Assembly (NCBI RefSeq): GCF_003254055.1
Contig: NZ_QKZT01000010.1
Span: forward strand, 139,820 to 203,819
Reading direction: 5' to 3'
From: Algoriphagus chordae
GTDB taxonomy: Bacteria; Bacteroidota; Bacteroidia; Cytophagales; Cyclobacteriaceae
DNA: 64,000 bases
The translations under genes and the position numbers were made by a program. Every line of letters begins with the position of its first letter. The stretch's first letter is position 1. Below are positions 47,755 through 57,253 of the stretch, piece by piece. Under the pieces are notes generated by a model, which saw nothing but the letters and a program-made list of their open reading frames with translations, was not told where the DNA came from and did not search any database.

Positions 47755-50700
47755 ATGAAACAACAACTCTACTACTGGAGGAAAACCCTCCCTTTGACAC
47801 TTATACTGTTGTGTTTATGGATACCAATTGTATCTGCCCAACAAGAAATAAGAGGAAAGATCCTAGACGATCTTGGTTCACCCCTACCTGGTGCTTCTAT
47901 TATATTGAAAGGAACCACCACTGGTACTATATCAGACATAGAAGGTAACTATAGTATTCAGGCGAATGAAGGTGATATTATAGTATATACTTTCATTGGT
48001 TTTAATTCAGTAGAGAAAACTGTAGGCACTACATCTGAAATCAATGTACAGATGATGCCGGACACACAGAGTCTTGACGAAGTAGTAGTGGTAGGCTACG
48101 GTACCCAATCAAAAAAGGAAATAACCGGCGCTGTTGGCCAAGTTAAGGCTGACGTCATCAGCAAGGCTCCTGTCTCCGATGTGGGGGAAGCTATCCAAGG
48201 TCAGGTTGCTGGTGTAAACGTACAGGCTGCAAGTGGAAGACCTGGCCAAGCGGCCAATATTCAAATCCGAGGTGTGGGTTCTTTAATGGGAGCACTAGAA
48301 CCTCTGTATGTGGTGGACGGGGTTCCCTATCAAAGTAATCCAAACATTTCCCCTGATCAGATCGAGTCTCTTGATATCCTTAAAGACGGTGCAGCTGCTT
48401 CTGTATATGGAACCCGTGCCTCTAATGGGGTAATTCTTATCACCACCAAAAGAGGTAAAAAAGGAAATATTGTAGTTGATCTAAACGCTTATGCAGGTGT
48501 ACAGAACATCACCTCCGGTACGCCTCTGATGAATTCCCAGCAGCAGATGTATGCTGAAGAAGTGAAACTGGAAGCATTAGGAAGAGATCCCCTCATTTTC
48601 TTTTTCAATCCAGATGCCTTGGATTACGACACAGATTTCGTGGGCGATGTGCAAAACAATAATGCGCTGATCCAGAACTATGGATTAGGTGTTTCCGGTG
48701 GAACTGAAGACCTATCACTAAACTTCAACACCAATTACTTTAGTCAGGATGGTGTACTGATCAATTCGGGCTTTGATAGACTAAGTAACAGATTGACTGC
48801 ACAGTTCAATAAAGGCAAGTTTAAGGCCTTTGTGAGTTTGGGTTATACTGAAGAAAACACCTCTCAAGAGCCTTGGTCACTCTATGAATACAGCATCGCA
48901 CAGAGACCTTGGCTTGCCCCGCTCAATTCCCTGAAAACTGTAGGAGAAAACAATGTGCAAATCCCAGTGGACAATGCTATCCTTTATAGCTACTTGTCAA
49001 AGGAGTTGGAAAATGTGGATGATCGCAAGGTAACCACCTCTAATATAGCATTGAACCTAGAGTATGAGATTTTCAAAGGTTTCAAATACAAATTGAATCT
49101 TGGAAGTAACTCCTGGAATTATAGAAGAAATTTCTTTAGACCGCAGTATTTGGTGACCAATAGGGATGGTTCTTATAACCCAACCGCATCCCGTGAAGAT
49201 GCCTTATTGAATGAGGACTATACCTTCACTCAAAGGAATGTGTTGGAAAACATTTTGTCCTACGACACGGAGTTTGGAAAGCATAAGATCAACTTAACCG
49301 CTGTGGCTTCCTATGAAAAATTCACCTCCAAGCAGATAGGAACAGGGATCATTGGTCTGCTGAGCAATAAGACGCCTGTGCTGGGCGCTGGACAGCAAGC
49401 CACGAAACCTACCAGTTTTGATTATGTCAACTCCTTGAGTGGTTTGATGGGAAGAGTGCAGTACAATTATGATGAGCGCTACCTGATCTCGGGTAGTTAT
49501 AGACGGGATGGTTCTTCCAATTTTGGCCAAAGCAATGTGTACGGTGATTTCTATGGCGTTTCTGCCGGTTGGAATATTTCCGAAGAACAGTTTTTCCAGA
49601 ATGGAAATCTGGATTTCATAGACAATCTAAAGATAAGAGGAAGCTATGCTCAGGTAGGAAATCAAAGCATCCCTCCTTATACCTACGCAAGTCAGATCGA
49701 AAGCGGTGTCAATTACCTTTTTGGGTCTTCCGAAGATCTTTACAATGGCGCTATCCAGAGAAGGTATTCCAATCCTAATGTAAAATGGGAATCCAGCATT
49801 TCCACCAATTTAGGTCTTGATCTCTCCATGTTTTCAAATAGATTAAACTTCACGGCAGATATCTACAAAAATGACAAGCAGGACATGCTGTTGCCTCGTG
49901 CTACTCCTCCTTCAGCAGGCGCATACCACCCAGGAGCTACAGGCACCTTCAGTCCAATAATTGTAAATGCAGGTAATATGACCAATAAGGGAATCGAACT
50001 TTCCCTTTCCTACAGAACAGAATATGCTTCTGGATTCAAATGGAATCTTGCTTCTACTTTCACGAAGAACGTGAATGAAATCACTGATTTAGAAGGAATA
50101 GAGAGAGGATATGGCAATGGACAGCCTTCTTCCTCTTTGGGGCCAAACGTAGATTACACCACCTTCTTTGCGGTAGGCTATCAGGCAGGAGCATTCTTCC
50201 TGGTGCAGCATGATGGAGTGATCAAAACTCAGGAAGATCTCGTTGAATACAAAAAAATTGACCCGAGTGCCCAGATCGGCGATATGAAGTACAAAGATCA
50301 ATTGACTGAAGACACGAATGGCGATGGAATTCCAGATGCCGGAAACGGTGTAATTGACGAAAATGACCGTGTGTATTCCGGTTCAGGTCAGGATAAATTC
50401 AATATTGGCCTAAGCGGAAATTTCGAGTACAAAGGATTTGATCTGTACGTTCAGAATTACTTTTCCTACGGAGCTAAACTTTACAACGGCTCTAGATATT
50501 ACGCTTACACTCAAGGCAGACACACGGATCAGTATTACATGTGGACTCCACAAAATCCTGATGCGGACATTCCTACTGACCGCGGCGATGGTTATCACAA
50601 CAATGTGCGCGCTCGCTCTGACTTCTTTTTGGAAGACGGTACTTATTTCCGAATCAGAAATATCACGCTGGGCTATACCATTCCTTTGACAGCCACTAGT

Positions 50701-50877
50701 AAGATCGGAGTGAACAGAGCGCGAATTTACGGGACAGCTATGAATCCCTTCACCTTCACTGGATACACCGGATATGATCCTGAAGTTGGCGGAAACGGCA
50801 TCAGCACCAGAGGTGTGGACCAGGGAAATTATCCTGTATCAAGAAGATTCATTTTCGGCGTTCAGATTCAATTCTAA
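47755..50877 (+). CDS. SusC/RagA-family TonB-dependent transporter (SusC2)
   Basis: The 1040-residue protein has a signal ending IVSAQQ, a CarboxypepD-regulatory-like domain (EIRGKILDDLGSPLPGASII), a TonB-box-like LDEVVVVGYGTQSKKEITGA, a plug (VDGVPYQSNPNISPDQIESL) and a barrel that ends in QIQF. It is the first gene of the susC2-susD2-lipoprotein operon (18-bp gap to susD2), behind a terminator. Imports oligosaccharides, by context neoagaro-oligosaccharides. Confidence 0.97.
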   Translation: MKQQLYYWRKTLPLTLILLCLWIPIVSAQQEIRGKILDDLGSPLPGASIILKGTTTGTISDIEGNYSIQANEGDIIVYTFIGFNSVEKTVGTTSEINVQMMPDTQSLDEVVVVGYGTQSKKEITGAVGQVKADVISKAPVSDVGEAIQGQVAGVNVQAASGRPGQAANIQIRGVGSLMGALEPLYVVDGVPYQSNPNISPDQIESLDILKDGAAASVYGTRASNGVILITTKRGKKGNIVVDLNAYAGVQNITSGTPLMNSQQQMYAEEVKLEALGRDPLIFFFNPDALDYDTDFVGDVQNNNALIQNYGLGVSGGTEDLSLNFNTNYFSQDGVLINSGFDRLSNRLTAQFNKGKFKAFVSLGYTEENTSQEPWSLYEYSIAQRPWLAPLNSLKTVGENNVQIPVDNAILYSYLSKELENVDDRKVTTSNIALNLEYEIFKGFKYKLNLGSNSWNYRRNFFRPQYLVTNRDGSYNPTASREDALLNEDYTFTQRNVLENILSYDTEFGKHKINLTAVASYEKFTSKQIGTGIIGLLSNKTPVLGAGQQATKPTSFDYVNSLSGLMGRVQYNYDERYLISGSYRRDGSSNFGQSNVYGDFYGVSAGWNISEEQFFQNGNLDFIDNLKIRGSYAQVGNQSIPPYTYASQIESGVNYLFGSSEDLYNGAIQRRYSNPNVKWESSISTNLGLDLSMFSNRLNFTADIYKNDKQDMLLPRATPPSAGAYHPGATGTFSPIIVNAGNMTNKGIELSLSYRTEYASGFKWNLASTFTKNVNEITDLEGIERGYGNGQPSSSLGPNVDYTTFFAVGYQAGAFFLVQHDGVIKTQEDLVEYKKIDPSAQIGDMKYKDQLTEDTNGDGIPDAGNGVIDENDRVYSGSGQDKFNIGLSGNFEYKGFDLYVQNYFSYGAKLYNGSRYYAYTQGRHTDQYYMWTPQNPDADIPTDRGDGYHNNVRARSDFFLEDGTYFRIRNITLGYTIPLTATSKIGVNRARIYGTAMNPFTFTGYTGYDPEVGGNGISTRGVDQGNYPVSRRFIFGVQIQF

Positions 50878-50895
50878 TTCTTAAAAAGCATAACA

Positions 50896-52614
50896 ATGAA
50901 ACTCAAAATATATAAACGAACACTTGCCTCAGCTTCCCTATGCGCGATGCTGTTGACTGGATGTGGCCAGGATTTTCTGGAAGAAACCAATCCAAACGCA
51001 ATAACTACAGATACTTTCTGGGAAACTTCCTCTCAGTTCCAAAGTGCATTGGCTACCGTTTACGGAGCTTCACAATTCCAGGCGATTTCGGGAGGTGGAC
51101 TAGTGAATGAAATGATCCTGGGAGATATAGGAGGAACTGAAGCTTGGTATAGACCAACTGCCTACAGAAATCTCACCTACAATGATGCCAGCGATCAGGT
51201 GACTGATAAATGGAATCAGCTTTACATCGGAATATTCCGTGCCAATCAAGTCATCAATCAAATTCAGGAAGCTGATCCTAGCCTCTTTCTAGCGAATGAA
51301 AAGGAAATCATTGAAGCTGAAGCTAGATTCCTTCGGGCTTTCTTTTACTTCCAATTGGCAACTACCTATGGCCAAGCTGTTATCCGAACCACAGTTCCTG
51401 TATCAGATGCTGATTTCAACACGCCACCGAGTCCTAAGGAGGAAATATTTACTACGGTAGTTATGCCGGATTTGGAATTTGCCAAAACTCATCTTCCAAA
51501 AACCTGGGATGATAAAAACAAAGGAAGAGTGACTTGGGGTTCTGCGGCTTCATTGAATGGAAAGACATTACTTTTCCAGGAAAACTGGTCTGCAGCAGCA
51601 GCTGAATTCAAAAGCGTTATAGATTCTAAAATTTATAGCCTTACACCAAAAGTAAGAGATAACTACAGTGAAGAGAATGAATTCAACGAGGAGTCAATTT
51701 TCGAAGTAGCCTACAACGCCGATATCAATCCTGGAGCAAATGGAGCTGTGGTAGATGATGATCCAAGTCGAACGGGGGCTGAGGCCACCAATATTGCAAC
51801 CCAACTTGGCCAGTTGAATTTTGCAGCTTACAACACGCTATTGCCAAGCTATTACCTACATGAATTGTATGTAAACGATGCGATCGATCCGAGTAATTCT
51901 ATCAATAAAGGCAATCAACAATCTGTGCGAATGACTGCTTCAATAGTTCCAATTGACGGAGAGGGACTCTATTATCAATTACCAATCGGTACACGTAATG
52001 GTTGGGTCTTTGGTCAAAGTGCATATATCAAGAAATTCACAAACTGGTACCACCTACCAAATGAAGATGGAAACTCCAGATCTGGCATCAATTTCAGACA
52101 TATCCGTCTAGCCGATGTGTATCTAATGTATGCTGAAGCTTTGCTTAATTCCGGTGGATCTATAGATGAGGCGATAGATTACATTGACATGGTAAGAGCA
52201 CGTGCAGGAGTCCTCACTATCAAGCAGTATTTAGCCCAAAATGGTAACACCTTCCCACAATTGCATATAAGCAAGCAGGTACATGGCACTCAGCCGATGG
52301 TGGCTCCCACAGCCGAAAACATTATGACTCATATCCGAAGAGTGGAGCGTCCTCTTGAATTGGCTTTCGAAGGTCATAGATGGAAAGATCTGGTAAGATG
52401 GGGAATCGTGAAAGTAGTGTTTGATGAGCTTCGTCAGGATGAGATATGGAGAACAGAGAATCAGGCGGCGATTTTAAACGAACCACCAATTTACATAGCA
52501 GAGCGGATCAGACCGGACTTCTTGCTTTCCTCTGCCAACTACTCACCTACAGTTCACAACTATTTCCCTATTCCTGCTCAGGAACTACAAACCAATGATC
52601 AGATAGGAAATTAA
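50896..52614 (+). CDS. SusD/RagB-family lipoprotein (SusD2)
   Basis: The 572-residue lipoprotein has Cys23 in AMLLTGCGQDFLEETNPN. SusD motifs include ITTDTFWETSSQFQSALATV, EAEARFLRAFFYFQLATTYG, RLADVYLMYAEALLNSGGSI and ERPLELAFEGHRWKDLVRWG. It partners SusC2 as the substrate-binding lid. It is 11 bp before the next lipoprotein gene. Confidence 0.97.
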   Translation: MKLKIYKRTLASASLCAMLLTGCGQDFLEETNPNAITTDTFWETSSQFQSALATVYGASQFQAISGGGLVNEMILGDIGGTEAWYRPTAYRNLTYNDASDQVTDKWNQLYIGIFRANQVINQIQEADPSLFLANEKEIIEAEARFLRAFFYFQLATTYGQAVIRTTVPVSDADFNTPPSPKEEIFTTVVMPDLEFAKTHLPKTWDDKNKGRVTWGSAASLNGKTLLFQENWSAAAAEFKSVIDSKIYSLTPKVRDNYSEENEFNEESIFEVAYNADINPGANGAVVDDDPSRTGAEATNIATQLGQLNFAAYNTLLPSYYLHELYVNDAIDPSNSINKGNQQSVRMTASIVPIDGEGLYYQLPIGTRNGWVFGQSAYIKKFTNWYHLPNEDGNSRSGINFRHIRLADVYLMYAEALLNSGGSIDEAIDYIDMVRARAGVLTIKQYLAQNGNTFPQLHISKQVHGTQPMVAPTAENIMTHIRRVERPLELAFEGHRWKDLVRWGIVKVVFDELRQDEIWRTENQAAILNEPPIYIAERIRPDFLLSSANYSPTVHNYFPIPAQELQTNDQIGN

Positions 52615-52625
52615 TCCCGACTCCC

Positions 52626-54200
52626 ATGAAAAAATATATCAATATCATAAAAACATTGGTTGCAGTACTCCTACTGCAATCCTGCGAAGATCCTTATGAA
52701 GGGATCAACCTTAATGAACCAAGCAATCAGGTGATTTATACTTCAGAAATGGATTTTGAAAATACTGTTCAGATCGATGGGGAATTAGATTTTGGCGATG
52801 TTTCTGCCGGAGTAGTATCGAGACTTTGGACTTTCCCGGAAGGCGCTGTAGACATAGAAGATTCTGATAACGATGTCACCTCCACTGAAGCTACTGTGAA
52901 AACCACCTTCAAAATGCTGGGTGAGCATGAAGTAAAACTTCATCAGGTATTCAAAGACAATGCTTATGTAGGCCTCGAGCAGCGAGGAAAAGAGCTGGAC
53001 ACTACTATTATTGTTAAAGTTATTCCAGAGATAGCAATAAACATTTCAGCCAATATCCTCAATAATGACGGCACCTTGGGCGAAGCATTGAACCTTCAAG
53101 ACAATGCCCAAAATGAAGTTATGGCAGGGACTTTTATCCGCTATATCGTGAAGTCAGAAGGTGAGCCTGCTGTATATCGCTGGAACCTAGATGGTGGAGA
53201 TCCTCCCTTCTCTGAGGAGCTGGTTGATACGCTTGACGTGAGGTATAAGAAGGTCGGAGAATTTGACTTTGGTTTAATCGCATCGCGCGCCAGACCTAGC
53301 GGAGAATTTGTCGTTGCGGTAGAAAATGTACTGAAAATCATTCCTTCTACTGAACCAGTTACCCTGGATGGTGCTCAGGAAAAAAATGGCGGAATAGCCT
53401 TGAATTTCAGTAGAGAAATGAACGGAGCCAGCCTTGATCCTGCTGATTTCACTGTAAGCATCATGAACAATGACACTCCAATCTCAGCCACTGTTGCTAC
53501 CGCATCAGTAGATCCAATTGAAGGGAATTTTGTGATTTTGACTCTAGACAATCAGTCTATTTTCAATGATGATCAGGTCACCGTTTCCTACACTCAGGGA
53601 GAAATGGCTACTGCCGATGGAGTAATGGCAGATGATTTCGAAGATGAACCAGTATTATTTATTGGCAAAAACATCCTAAAAGACACCGCTTTCGATTACA
53701 GCTTCGAAACTTCCACCAGTGCTAATTGGCCTTACCAATGGTGGGGTGCACCTTGGGACATGTATAAATTGAATATCAGCACTACCAAATCATTTGATGG
53801 TAAAAAGAGTGCTTACGTGACCTTAGAGCCTAATGGCGGAATGATCATAGGTCATACTGATAATGACAATGTCCCTATCACTTTCCCGGTGGAGCAAGGA
53901 AAAACCTATGAAATCGGGGTTTGGGTTTACATGGAAGATCTAGGTAAAAGTGATCCAAGCGCCAATCCACCTGATCTAAGATTTTACTGGAACCCTAACA
54001 CCAACTGGGGAGTAGGTGCCAATCCGGAATTCTCAGCAGATTTTGAAATCGGAAAATGGGTATACAGCTCCATGTTGGTAGAGTTCCAAGCTACAGGTGA
54101 CTACAATTTGAATATTCGTGGTGCAAATGACGGCAACAGCCAAACCTTAAAATTCTATATGGATAACATTTCCATATCGGAGGCAAAATTAAGACAATAA
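52626..54200 (+). CDS. SusE/F-position surface glycan-binding lipoprotein with PKD-like and CBM-like domains
   Basis: The 524-residue protein has a lipobox at VLLLQSC (Cys20). An N-terminal PKD-like region (SRLWTFPEGAVDIED, TFKMLGEHEVKLHQVF) is followed by a second (YRWNLDGGDPPFSEELVDTL), an SbsA/Ig-like part (GGIALNFSREMNGASLDPAD) and a C-terminal CBM4-like jelly roll (FDGKKSAYVTLEPNGGMIIG, DYNLNIRGANDGNS). It is third in the susC2 operon, the usual place for a surface glycan-binding protein. Glycan specificity is inferred from the locus. No catalytic motif was seen. Confidence 0.85.
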   Translation: MKKYINIIKTLVAVLLLQSCEDPYEGINLNEPSNQVIYTSEMDFENTVQIDGELDFGDVSAGVVSRLWTFPEGAVDIEDSDNDVTSTEATVKTTFKMLGEHEVKLHQVFKDNAYVGLEQRGKELDTTIIVKVIPEIAINISANILNNDGTLGEALNLQDNAQNEVMAGTFIRYIVKSEGEPAVYRWNLDGGDPPFSEELVDTLDVRYKKVGEFDFGLIASRARPSGEFVVAVENVLKIIPSTEPVTLDGAQEKNGGIALNFSREMNGASLDPADFTVSIMNNDTPISATVATASVDPIEGNFVILTLDNQSIFNDDQVTVSYTQGEMATADGVMADDFEDEPVLFIGKNILKDTAFDYSFETSTSANWPYQWWGAPWDMYKLNISTTKSFDGKKSAYVTLEPNGGMIIGHTDNDNVPITFPVEQGKTYEIGVWVYMEDLGKSDPSANPPDLRFYWNPNTNWGVGANPEFSADFEIGKWVYSSMLVEFQATGDYNLNIRGANDGNSQTLKFYMDNISISEAKLRQ

Positions 54201-54228
54201 TAGATAGATGGGTTTTAAGTAAGGATAT

Positions 54229-54264
54229 GGGCGAATGCTGTTATGGCTTCGCCCTTATTTTTTA
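54229..54264 (+). terminator. Terminator after the susC2-susD2 operon
   Basis: Stem GGGCGAA (54229-54235) with TTCGCCC (54248-54254), 12-nt loop, then TTATTTTTTATT. It lies 28 bp after the last stop. Confidence 0.75.
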
Positions 54265-54631
54265 TTCTTGAACATAAAACAACCTTATACTTCCGGCTAA
54301 AAACTATGTTGGAGGAATGAAAACTCATGATGATCATTTTTAGTGGTAAGTCACCCCCTTTCATATACTTCATCAATTACAAAACAATTTTTAAGTGACT
54401 CGTTGGCGAAACATAAAAAATTAAGCAAATGAATATAGATATATAATTATTCTTTTTGACGCACACCTAATAACTCAATAAAAAGCTTTTCAAGTTTGAT
54501 GAAATAGTAAACAGAAACATTACAAACACGAAACAACAACTCTACTAATCATTTATTAAAAGTCTTACACCTTTGAAAGGCGCATAAAATTTGTGCTTTA
54601 AATCAAAGAACCGTGAATTTTAATAGTCAAT
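54265..54631. other. 367-bp AT-rich intergenic region
   Basis: No coding frame or clear promoter element was seen. It marks the end of the polysaccharide operon and the start of genes unrelated to glycan use. Confidence 0.5.
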
Positions 54632-55339
54632 ATGAAAGAATCAAAGTTTCCTGTTAGCAAAAAAAGTAGAACTCCACTTTACCTTTCCATCCTTCTAATT
54701 TCGGTATTGGTGGTTTGTTACTTTACCATCCCTCCTGTCAACCATTTTCTCACTGAAGCATGGAATGTACTTACCAGTGATGATGAAGCTCAAATTGAAA
54801 CTTGGGTGGAAGGCTTTGGATGGTTTGGACCTTTCTTGATCATTGTGGCTATGGTGCTTCAAATGTTCCTACTGATAATCCCATCAATTTTACTGATGAT
54901 TGCAGCAATTTTTGCTTATGGCCCCATTTGGGGTGCTATAATAAGTCTGATTGCTGTTGGTCTTGCCTCCACAGTTGGCTATGTAATCGGAAGGCTTGTC
55001 GGTAGTACTTTTGTCACTCGTCTTTTGGGTGAAAAGACACTCAAAAAGGTCAGTTCTTTTATAGAAAGTTATGGTTTTTGGGCAGTGATAATTACACGGA
55101 TTAATCCTTTTCTATCCAATGATGCTATAAGCTTTGTCACAGGAATTTTGAAAATGAATTACTGGAAATTTTTAGCTGCTACTTTAGCAGGTATAACTCC
55201 ACTTATATTGTTGATTGCTATTACTGGAAAAAACACCAATACTCTCAAATCCGGTTTGCTTTGGGGATCCATTGCCTGCTTGGTGATTTTTGCAGGACAT
55301 ATTTTCTGGGATAAGAGAAAAGAAAGGAAACATAATTAA
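54632..55339 (+). CDS. TVP38/TMEM64 (SNARE-associated, DedA-like) membrane protein
   Basis: The 235-residue protein has several membrane segments and the family core FGWFGPFLIIVAMVLQMFLL, YGPIWGAIISLIAVGLASTV, FIESYGFWAVIITRINPFLS and NYWKFLAATLAGITPLILL. TVP38 proteins are inner-membrane DedA-superfamily members implicated in lipid or ion transport; the substrate is unknown. It stands alone with about 430 bp upstream. It is probably unrelated to agar use. Confidence 0.88.
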   Translation: MKESKFPVSKKSRTPLYLSILLISVLVVCYFTIPPVNHFLTEAWNVLTSDDEAQIETWVEGFGWFGPFLIIVAMVLQMFLLIIPSILLMIAAIFAYGPIWGAIISLIAVGLASTVGYVIGRLVGSTFVTRLLGEKTLKKVSSFIESYGFWAVIITRINPFLSNDAISFVTGILKMNYWKFLAATLAGITPLILLIAITGKNTNTLKSGLLWGSIACLVIFAGHIFWDKRKERKHN

Positions 55340-55384
55340 TCAATTTCCTGATCACAAATTCGTTTATCAACCAAAATTAGAGGA

Positions 55385-55660
55385 TTAATCAGTAGAATCA
55401 ACTACGCGTAAGTACACATGCTGCCCATCTATCCTGTCGATAACCATCAAATTTTTTACTAAGATGGTCTTGGCTCTTTCCCATTGAGCTGCCTCTGAGA
55501 TGAGGTTTTCATAGTCTATATCTAAAATCTGCCCTACTTTAGGCATTTTGAACATTAAAGGGCATTCAAAAGAAACTTCAGGCTCAGTTGGGATATGGAT
55601 AATTATTTTTGCCACTACATCATCCTCATTAGTATTCATGTTATGCACGTCGTCAGTCAT
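55385..55660 (-). CDS. Small hypothetical protein (91 aa)
   Basis: Acidic N-terminus, then a compact beta-rich sequence (AKIIIHIPTEPEVSFECPLM, KTILVKNLMVIDRIDGQHVY). No signal peptide, membrane segment or motif is recognised. It has coding-like composition and a clean ATG, and is convergent with the TVP38 gene. Function unknown. Confidence 0.6.
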   Translation of the reverse strand: MTDDVHNMNTNEDDVVAKIIIHIPTEPEVSFECPLMFKMPKVGQILDIDYENLISEAAQWERAKTILVKNLMVIDRIDGQHVYLRVVDSTD

Positions 55661-55758
55661 AGTCTGATGATATTAAAGGGTTGCCATATGAAATTATATA
55701 AGATTGTCTGAGTACACTTCCATGGAAGTGTTAAATCCAAACTATAAATCACTCTTCA

Positions 55759-56118
55759 CTAAATAGGATCTGTTTGTGGAAATTCGCCCTCTTTTTTAGG
55801 CGGCAAGCCATCACCTTTTCTTGGGAAATACGGGTCTTCTTCAATCTCTTTCGGAGGTTCTTCAACTGGTACTTCCTGCTCATCAGGCAAAAACTCTTCC
55901 TCTTCGGGCACATTCTTGTTCGGATTAATCTCGTCACCATCTGGCAAAGGGAAATCTTCAGAAAGATTATTCGGTTTGTCCTCCTTTTTTTCAGTCTCAG
56001 TCATTGAAACAGGAACATTATTTTTAGAAATGAACGCAAGAAAACTGACAGGATCAATATAGAACTGTACAAATCTTCCTAGTGACTGTATGTGTGGAAT
56101 TGAAATTGAATTTACCAT
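55759..56118 (-). CDS. Hypothetical acidic, proline-rich small protein (119 aa)
   Basis: The C-terminal two thirds are extremely rich in Glu, Pro, Asp and Lys (PEEEEFLPDEQEVPVEEPPK) and must be disordered. The N-terminal 38 residues are hydrophobic but not a standard signal; an internal ATG at 56004 (MTETEKKEDKPNN) would give an all-disordered 81-residue protein and is the likelier start if the first part is not used. No family is recognised. Confidence 0.5.
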   Translation of the reverse strand: MVNSISIPHIQSLGRFVQFYIDPVSFLAFISKNNVPVSMTETEKKEDKPNNLSEDFPLPDGDEINPNKNVPEEEEFLPDEQEVPVEEPPKEIEEDPYFPRKGDGLPPKKEGEFPQTDPI

Positions 56119-56302
56119 GATTTTAGTAGTTGGTTAATAGTGATCTTGATACAATACTTGTGCAAAATCAAACATAACAGCCCAAAACGCATACAGGTAA
56201 CATTCCTGATAGTTGATTGGACGAAATAACCCCAGATAGTTTTTCCATAGAGGGAATTTCCTACCACATTTCGAGAAGGCCATGCAGCGAATACTTTCCG
56301 TA

Positions 56303-56836
56303 TCAGTGCAAATTAATTGTACTATTAATTCCCTTTTCCTTATTAGTAAGAACTGAAATATCGCCGGTACTTTCTAAAATCACGAGATAGACCTCATCTA
56401 TGTTTGTGTAGCCTTTAAGTCTACATTCATTGTAGACCTCCTCCTGAGTTAAGCGTTGCTTTTTCATTTCTTCTTCTAAAAACTTTCCCTTGTAAAAGAC
56501 AATGGCAGGCTTACTTGTCACCAAAGTTCTAAACCCTTTGATATGAACGGACAGGTAAGTGAAGATAAACTGCATTATAATAAATAGTGAAATGGCTAAC
56601 GAACCATCGATTAATGTGATGTTTTTATTTAGCGCTATCGAGGCCAGACAGGAGCCTAAAGCAATGGTAACAACGAAGTCAAATGCATTCATTTTCGATA
56701 AGGTTCTTTTTCCAGAAATTCGCAAAAGAAATACCATAGCTAGATACCCCAAAACTGTTAATACTCCAGTTCTTATAGTGCTATCCCAGTTTTCAACAGC
56801 CCTCAGAAGTTGCTCCATCTTACCTTTTCTTGGCAT
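56303..56836 (-). CDS. DUF421 (YetF-like) membrane protein
   Basis: Membrane segments LTVLGYLAMVFLLRISGKRT and SLAISLFIIMQFIFTYLSV are followed by the soluble DUF421 domain (KPAIVFYKGKFLEEEMKKQR, EEVYNECRLKGYTNIDEVYL, VILESTGDISVL). The open frame begins at a TTG (56848); ATG at 56836 is used, and a later ATG at 56818, with AAAAGG upstream, is also possible. Function unknown; often linked to stress or envelope maintenance. Just upstream is the decayed dehydrogenase. Confidence 0.85.
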   Translation of the reverse strand: MPRKGKMEQLLRAVENWDSTIRTGVLTVLGYLAMVFLLRISGKRTLSKMNAFDFVVTIALGSCLASIALNKNITLIDGSLAISLFIIMQFIFTYLSVHIKGFRTLVTSKPAIVFYKGKFLEEEMKKQRLTQEEVYNECRLKGYTNIDEVYLVILESTGDISVLTNKEKGINSTINLH

Positions 56837-56916
56837 CAGATCAGTCAAGCTATATGACAGGGCAGATTCTTCATCCCAATGGTGGGGAAATCATCAATAC
56901 TTAATATTCTTCCAGA

Positions 56917-57221
56917 AATCACATTCAAACCAACTCCACCACAGCCCAGGACTACCACCTAACTACCTATATTGAGTCTGGCAGAATTTACCACAGAGCC
57001 ATAGCCAGGCATTACGCCACAGCTAATAATGCTGGCAGCAGAAAAATTCAAGGAAGGTTCAGATATTTTTACTACCGCGGATTCCTTGACCAAGGTATAT
57101 TCATTAAGCGTCCCAAGATTGAAAGAACGCTCAATAGGATTGCCTTCCCAGTAAGCCTCAGTTCGCAAATGCTAAAAGTGCCATCTCCTTTGGCAACGGC
57201 TGATTTTGAGAGTATTGACAT
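56917..57221 (-). pseudogene. Decayed copy of the Zn-alcohol dehydrogenase
   Basis: From ATG 57221 it reads MSILSKSAVAKGDGTFSICE, matching residues 1-20 of the intact enzyme (22395-23513). It then jumps, out of frame, to YWEGNPIERSFNLGTLNEYT and on through FSAASIISCGVMPGYGS and SARLNIGS. There a TAG stop interrupts before VVVLGCGGVGLNVI, after which similarity ends. Three lesions (an internal deletion of about 90 codons, a nonsense codon, loss of the C-terminal half) make it a clear pseudogene. Its amino acid similarity to the intact copy shows it came from a duplicate or a related strain's locus. Confidence 0.9.
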
Positions 57222-57253
57222 GAATTTTCATTATAAATTATTGGCAAAAGAAT

